This document shows, piece by piece, positions 5,558 through 9,185 of a DNA stretch of 9,185 nt; position 1 is the stretch's first letter; each line of letters begins with the position of its first letter. Location of the stretch: positions 220-9,404 of the forward strand of contig DYJG01000062.1 of the NCBI GenBank assembly GCA_020723225.1. The letters are read 5' to 3'. Made by a program: the position numbers and the translations under genes. The notes beneath the pieces are model-generated. The model saw only the letters and a program-made list of their open reading frames with translations, was not told the DNA's origin and did no database searches. The stretch comes from Desulfobacca acetoxidans (GTDB lineage Bacteria > Desulfobacterota > Desulfobaccia > Desulfobaccales > 0-14-0-80-60-11).

Positions 5558-6757
5558 ATGAACCATCCCGATATTCTCATTATCGGCGGCGGCATCATCG
5601 GCCTGGCCGCTGCTTATCAGGTCACCAAACTCCATCCGCGAAAATCCGTCATCCTCCTGGAGAAAGAGTCGGAATTGGCCGGCCATCAGTCCGGCCGCAA
5701 TTCCGGAGTCTTGCATGCGGGCATCTATTACCTGCCGGGGTCTCTCAAGGCTATCAACTGCCGGACCGGTAAGGCGGCGATGGAGGAGTTTTGCAGGGCC
5801 GAGGGCATCCATTATAAGACCTGCGGCAAAGTGATCGTGGCCGTTAATAAGGGGCAGTTGGCCGCCTTGCAGTCGATCTACGAGCGGGGGCAGGCGAACC
5901 GCGTCAGATGTGAACTCATCGGTCCTTCCCGCCTGCGGGAGCTGGAGCCCCATGCCGCGGGGATCAAGGCCATCCATGTGCCGGAGACCGGCATTGTGGA
6001 TTTCACCCAAGTCTGCGCCCGCCTGGCAGACCTGATCAGGGCTAAGGGACACCGGATCCTAACCGGGGTCAAGGTAACCGGCCTCCAGGAAAAATCCGGT
6101 GAGACGATGGTCAAAACCACCCGGGGAGAATTCCGGCCCCGGTACATTATTAATTGCGCCGGGCTCCACTCCGACCGGGTCGCGTCCATGAGCGCCGATT
6201 CCGTCCCGGCCAGGATCATCCCTTTCCGCGGAGAGTATTATAAGCTTGCGCCGGAAGCCGAGAAGTTCTGCAACGCCCTGATCTACCCGGTCCCTGATCC
6301 CCGGTTTCCTTTCCTGGGGGTGCATTTTACCAGGAAGATCTCGGGAGAGGTCAAGTGCGGCCCCAACGCGGTCCTGGCCTTGGCCCGGGAGGGATACCGC
6401 AAGACCGAGGTCAATCTTCAGGATTTGCTGGAGAGCTTAACTTACCCGGGTTTCGCCAAAATTGCCGGGAAATATTGGCGCACCGGGCTCTGGGAAATAT
6501 GGCGGTCGGTGAGTAAAGACGCCTTTGTCAAAGCTCTCCAGCGCCTCGTTCCGGAGGTTACTGCGGCCCACCTGCTGCCTTATCCTGCGGGGATCAGAGC
6601 CCAGGCGGTGACCAGGGACGGGCGGATTTTGGACGACTTTGCCTTTCTGGAAAGCCCCCGGGTGGTCCACGTGATTAATGCCCCGTCCCCGGGAGCGACT
6701 GCGTCGCTGAGCATCGGCAGGGCAGTGGTGGAGAGGCTGGCGAAAAGATTCCACTAA
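5558..6757 (+). CDS. lhgO: L-2-hydroxyglutarate oxidase (FAD-dependent, LhgO family)
   Basis: This FAD enzyme of the DAO/GlpD superfamily oxidises L-2-hydroxyglutarate to 2-oxoglutarate and usually passes the electrons to membrane quinone. At 399 residues it is near the family size (about 400-420). The FAD fold GGGIIGLAAAY spans 10-20, with Glu35 ending the second strand. HQSGRNSGVLHAGIYY (43-58) is the LhgO hallmark. NCAGLHSD (199-206), GEYYKL (225-230), GPNAV (268-272) and NAPSPGATASL (374-384) complete the cofactor and substrate sites. It lies 33 bases after rfbC with no terminator seen, so it is probably cotranscribed. No good Shine-Dalgarno precedes the ATG, and translation may be low. 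Its presence behind rhamnose genes is unexplained; a metabolite-repair role is the known one, while a sugar-acid substrate is possible but unsupported. Confidence 0.92.
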   Translation: MNHPDILIIGGGIIGLAAAYQVTKLHPRKSVILLEKESELAGHQSGRNSGVLHAGIYYLPGSLKAINCRTGKAAMEEFCRAEGIHYKTCGKVIVAVNKGQLAALQSIYERGQANRVRCELIGPSRLRELEPHAAGIKAIHVPETGIVDFTQVCARLADLIRAKGHRILTGVKVTGLQEKSGETMVKTTRGEFRPRYIINCAGLHSDRVASMSADSVPARIIPFRGEYYKLAPEAEKFCNALIYPVPDPRFPFLGVHFTRKISGEVKCGPNAVLALAREGYRKTEVNLQDLLESLTYPGFAKIAGKYWRTGLWEIWRSVSKDAFVKALQRLVPEVTAAHLLPYPAGIRAQAVTRDGRILDDFAFLESPRVVHVINAPSPGATASLSIGRAVVERLAKRFH

Positions 6758-6840
6758 CCCTCTGATAACGACCGCAAATAAGCCGCCGCAGCCTTTTCCT
6801 CTGGCACGGCCCCGGTTTTACTCCGGCAAGGGCGCCCCCT

Positions 6841-7116
6841 CTACTTTCCCGGGGGTGGGGTCTCGATCCGGTCCAGGTTGTTCTCCATATCGGTGACGAT
6901 GAGGCGGCCGGAAGGCAGTTTCCAGAACCGCTCATCAGTAACCCCGGGCTTTCTTATTTCCGGGAGATTGGCCTGGATTTCCAGGATGCCGGTGCTCGAC
7001 ACGCCCACTTCCCTTTCAAATTTGGCCTGGCATTCCTGGTAGGTCACCCCTTCCTGGACCAAAATTTCTGCGAGTTCCGCCCGATCCGAGCCGGTGTCAG
7101 TGACGTAGACGATCAT
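6841..7116 (-). CDS. Uncharacterised 91-residue protein
   Basis: This soluble-looking, acidic protein begins MIVYVTDTGSDRAELAEILV and ends in ETPPPGK. I do not recognise the family. The N-terminal half (1-40) could form a strand followed by a helix, with one cysteine at position 29. The C-terminal half carries WKLPSGRLIVTD (65-76), which could be paired strands. There is no signal peptide or membrane segment. The frame is open to an ATG at 7143, but AAAGGAGG lies 5 bases before the ATG at 7116, which fixes the start. It is convergent with lhgO with 83 bases between them and no clear terminator. A candidate promoter lies about 85 bases upstream. Confidence 0.7.
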   Translation of the reverse strand: MIVYVTDTGSDRAELAEILVQEGVTYQECQAKFEREVGVSSTGILEIQANLPEIRKPGVTDERFWKLPSGRLIVTDMENNLDRIETPPPGK

Positions 7117-7200
7117 TTTTCCCTCCTTTGCGACCAGGAACATCCCCGAAACGGACCGGAGCCCGCCGCGGTCAGCGATTTGGCCGATTTGTTTAGGGGT

Positions 7201-7228
7201 AAAATAATCATCGGGGCCTGATTTTCAA
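7201..7228 (-). promoter_or_regulatory. Candidate promoter of the 91-residue protein, overlapped by a hairpin
   Basis: Read on the minus strand, TTGAAA (7223-7228; 5 of 6) and TATTTT (7201-7206; 4 of 6) are 16 bases apart. The -35 lies in the loop of an 8-bp inverted repeat, GGGCCTGA (7214-7221) with TCAGGTCC (7233-7240). That repeat could be an operator, or instead the stem of a weak terminator for the lipid-transport genes upstream, since the sequence after it is T-rich. Confidence 0.35.
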
Positions 7229-7330
7229 TGGTTCAGGTCCGGAGACCCGCTGTTTTTTCGGGGCAAATATATCCGGGCAGGAGGTAATACCGAGCTTTCT
7301 TATCTCGATCTACAAACTTCAAGATGAGCA

Positions 7331-7379
7331 GCGTTTATCGGCGTGCATCGGCGGTAAATATTTAACCGCCGATAAACGC
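7331..7379. repeat. Large intergenic palindrome with alternative pairings
   Basis: GCGTTTATCGGCG (7331-7343) is the perfect reverse complement of 7367-7379. Inside it, ATCGGCGGT (7347-7355) is the perfect reverse complement of 7365-7373. The two left arms share ATCGGCG as a direct repeat and compete for the same right arm. The GCGTTTATCGGCG style resembles short repeats scattered between genes in many bacteria. No T-run follows on either strand, so an ordinary terminator is unlikely. Confidence 0.6.
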
Positions 7380-7480
7380 AGATGGACGCCGTTTGATTAT
7401 GCTGTTTGTTGCAAGAAAAAGGTGAATTTGGAATAAGAAGGCAGCTTGGAAATCTTTTAACCGAAAACCGAAAACCGGTA

Positions 7481-8083
7481 TTACTGCAGCGCCTGCTTCT
7501 GGGTCTTCATCTTTTTCAGAAGAAAATCAAAGCCATTGGTCCGGATTACCTGGGTAAACTGGCGCTGGTAATTGTCCAGGATGCTTACGCCGTCCACAAT
7601 TACGTCATAGAGCAGCCAGCCGTCGCCCTTTGGCCGCATCAGGTAGTCCACGGGAATGGTCTCGTTGGTGCGCACCAGTTTGGTATTCACCCGGGCTCCC
7701 GCTCCCTCCTTGCGCTCCTGGTCGTATTTGATGGTTTCCTTCTTGAGGAAATCCAGGACAAGGCGGGTATACGAATCCTGGAAGAGGTAGCTGAAGGTGG
7801 TCACGAATTCCTGGCGCTGGCCGGAGCTGAGGCCCCCGTACGCCGAACCCAGGGAGTTTTTGGCCATGAGATCGAAGTCGAAATTATTCTTAATGATCTC
7901 CCGGATGGCCTGCCCCCGGGCTTTTCTATGCTCCGGGCCGGATTTGGCCGGGTCGGTTTGGATGGTAATGACCTGATCCAAGATGCCTTTCACGTAAGCG
8001 GTGGGGGTCGCCGCCAAGGCCGCGGAGGCCAGGAGGCAAAGGATCGCCAGGGCCGGGCAGATAGGGGAGAGCAACTTTTTCAT
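7481..8083 (-). CDS. MlaC/Ttg2D-family periplasmic lipid-binding protein (HpnM-like)
   Basis: This is a periplasmic carrier of the MlaC family, which ferries phospholipid or, in hopanoid producers (HpnM), related lipids between membranes. The product has 200 residues, as expected. A signal peptide covers about 1-24 (MKKLL, hydrophobic core, then SAALA before ATP). Family features include FDFDLMAKNSLG (68-79), a QEFVTTFSYLFQDSYTRLVL segment (91-110) and the conserved YDVIVDGVSILDNYQRQF (159-176). I place the start at ATG 8083 because it overlaps the upstream stop as ATGA and gives a clean signal peptide. An in-frame ATG at 8098 is possible, and neither has a strong Shine-Dalgarno. It follows an RND/MMPL transporter, not the MlaFED ABC genes. 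Confidence 0.88.
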   Translation of the reverse strand: MKKLLSPICPALAILCLLASAALAATPTAYVKGILDQVITIQTDPAKSGPEHRKARGQAIREIIKNNFDFDLMAKNSLGSAYGGLSSGQRQEFVTTFSYLFQDSYTRLVLDFLKKETIKYDQERKEGAGARVNTKLVRTNETIPVDYLMRPKGDGWLLYDVIVDGVSILDNYQRQFTQVIRTNGFDFLLKKMKTQKQALQ

Positions 8084-9185
8084 CGCGCGGTTTTCCATCC
8101 CAAGAGCTGAGTCAGCCTGCGTCCCAACACTTCCAACTGGGGAAAGGCGGGAATAGTTTCTTTATAACTCTTTTCCAGCAGCCTGAGAAATGCCGGCAGG
8201 ACACTCAAGGAGGCCAGCAGCACGCTGAGGCTGCCCACGGTGGCCAAGAGGCCCAGGCTGAAGACGCCCCGGTGTCCGGAGATCATCAGGCTGCCGAACC
8301 CCAGGGTGGTGGTCAACGCGGCCAGGGCCACCCCTTTGGCGGTGCTGGCCGGCAGGGTGATGGCCCGGGCGGATTCCTCCATCCGCCAGCGCACCAGAAT
8401 TATGATACCAAACTCAATGCCTTCCCCCAAGATCAAAGGCAGAAAAAGCACGTTGGCCTGATTGAAGGGCAGATCCAGCAGCCACATCATGTTCAGGGTC
8501 CAGCCGGTGCCCACCAAGAGAGGCAGCAAGGCCAGCAGCGTCAGTTTCAGGCTGCGGAAGAGCAGCAGCAGCATCACCGCGATGGCGGCCAGGGCGATGC
8601 CTGCGGCCCAGAGACAGGCGTTTCTAAAGGCCAGGTTGAAGTGATGCAGCAGCACGGGGTCCCCCACCGCTTCGGGGTCCACCTTCTTCAGGTCATGGAC
8701 GAATTTCTCCAGGGGTTCATGCTCCCAGATATCCAGGGAGGGGAAAACCCTGATCAGTAGTTCCCCTTGGGAACTGACGAAGCGCTTCTTGACCTCCGGG
8801 GGCAGGTCCTGCAGGCTGGGGGGCGCGGCCAGCAGGTTCTCCCGGAGGAGGTCCCACATATTTTTGAGGTCGCCGCAAAAGCGCTTCTCAAAATCGGCCA
8901 CTGCGCCTGCCGACTCCGGATGCAGTTGGGGGTTCAGGAGCAGAATGACCCGGTGCAGCAGCGCGGTGGCCTCCAGAATTTGGGTCTTGGTGGCCGAATC
9001 TGCGGCGTTTTCCAAACTGTTTCGAGCCTGGGAGAGCTTGAAATTGATGCGTCCCAGCACCTCGGCCAACTCCTCGGGAGCAGAGGGGCTGGCGGGAGCC
9101 CCGGGAAATTCCACCCCGGAAAATATCGGCCCCAATTCCTGGAGCATGGCCCGCTTGGCCTCCACCCCGCCGGGGAGGAAAGACA
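8080..9185 (-). CDS. RND/MMPL-family transporter, C-terminal half (HpnN-like), truncated by window
   Basis: The frame is open to the right edge, so the N-terminal part of the protein is outside the window; 367 residues are visible. The first 180 or so are a polar, helix-rich periplasmic segment (ELAEVLGRINFKLSQARNSL, then LPPEVKKRFVSSQGELLIRV). Five hydrophobic helices follow at roughly 187-209, 213-237, 242-263, 280-303 and 306-333, with GEGIEFGIIILVRW in the third, as in the second half of MMPL/SSD-type RND pumps. The short cytoplasmic tail ends in TAR. The periplasmic pattern fits HpnN, the hopanoid-associated transporter to the outer membrane. It overlaps the MlaC-family gene by 4 bases and both probably act as one lipid export path. 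No hopanoid synthesis gene is in view, so the cargo is uncertain. Confidence 0.88.
   Translation of the reverse strand, partial: SFLPGGVEAKRAMLQELGPIFSGVEFPGAPASPSAPEELAEVLGRINFKLSQARNSLENAADSATKTQILEATALLHRVILLLNPQLHPESAGAVADFEKRFCGDLKNMWDLLRENLLAAPPSLQDLPPEVKKRFVSSQGELLIRVFPSLDIWEHEPLEKFVHDLKKVDPEAVGDPVLLHHFNLAFRNACLWAAGIALAAIAVMLLLLFRSLKLTLLALLPLLVGTGWTLNMMWLLDLPFNQANVLFLPLILGEGIEFGIIILVRWRMEESARAITLPASTAKGVALAALTTTLGFGSLMISGHRGVFSLGLLATVGSLSVLLASLSVLPAFLRLLEKSYKETIPAFPQLEVLGRRLTQLLGWKTAR

Larger units (their letters stand above)
7117..7480. other. Gene-free gap of 364 bases
   Basis: No protein-like frame is visible on either strand. The gap holds a candidate promoter for the 91-residue protein (7201-7228), a small hairpin (7214-7221 with 7233-7240), a large palindrome (7331-7379), and three tandem ACCGAAA-like units (7460-7478) directly after the stop of the MlaC-family gene. 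Confidence 0.6.

Noticed and set aside
7406..8110. 234-residue plus-strand frame
   Set aside because: It is antisense to the MlaC-family gene, whose minus-strand product has a signal peptide and conserved motifs.
1..9185. CRISPR array, tRNA genes, defence island or toxin-antitoxin pair
   Set aside because: No regularly spaced repeats, cloverleaf sequences or recognisable defence-protein motifs were seen on either strand.

Overview
The window looks like a chromosomal stretch from a moderately GC-rich Gram-negative bacterium. A sulfate-reducing or syntrophic deltaproteobacterium (Desulfobacterota) is my best guess. The guess rests on the style of the IS4-group transposase, the polysaccharide/heptose genes and the outer-membrane lipid transport pair. 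It is an inference and not a database result.

Layout. Bases 1-660 are AT-richer than the rest and hold no gene I can name, only short, mutually inconsistent reading frames and a short repeated segment; this looks like decayed sequence. At 663-857 (minus) is a convincing small single-pass membrane protein with a near-perfect ribosome binding site, a candidate promoter and an upstream palindrome. At 1030-1953 sits a complete but internally deleted IS4-group insertion sequence. It has 27-bp terminal inverted repeats, a 9-bp target duplication, a transposase broken into three frames, and a hairpin that hides the transposase start. Joining the two target copies restores a short open frame for a hydrophobic peptide ending at 2052. 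Bases 2053-2254 hold no gene I trust, but contain a consensus extended -10 promoter for the next gene.

The GC-rich core (2255-6757, plus strand) is a surface-sugar block: gmhA (sedoheptulose-7-phosphate isomerase), then rfbB, rfbA and rfbC (rmlB, rmlA, rmlC), which convert glucose-1-phosphate and dTTP to dTDP-4-keto-L-rhamnose. The last three overlap and are surely one transcription unit. The final reductase, rmlD, is absent; in its place is lhgO, an FAD-dependent L-2-hydroxyglutarate oxidase.

From 6841 to the right edge everything is on the minus strand: an unrecognised 91-residue protein with a strong ribosome binding site, a gene-free gap of 364 bases with a large palindrome and a candidate promoter, a MlaC/Ttg2D-family periplasmic lipid-binding protein, and the C-terminal half of an RND/MMPL transporter of HpnN type that runs off the window. 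The last two overlap by 4 bases and probably move lipids (hopanoids or phospholipids) across the envelope.

I see no CRISPR array, tRNA, rRNA or recognisable defence system. The most unusual items are the deletion-derivative IS with its start-masking hairpin, the orphan small membrane protein with its palindromic upstream site, and the 91-residue orphan.
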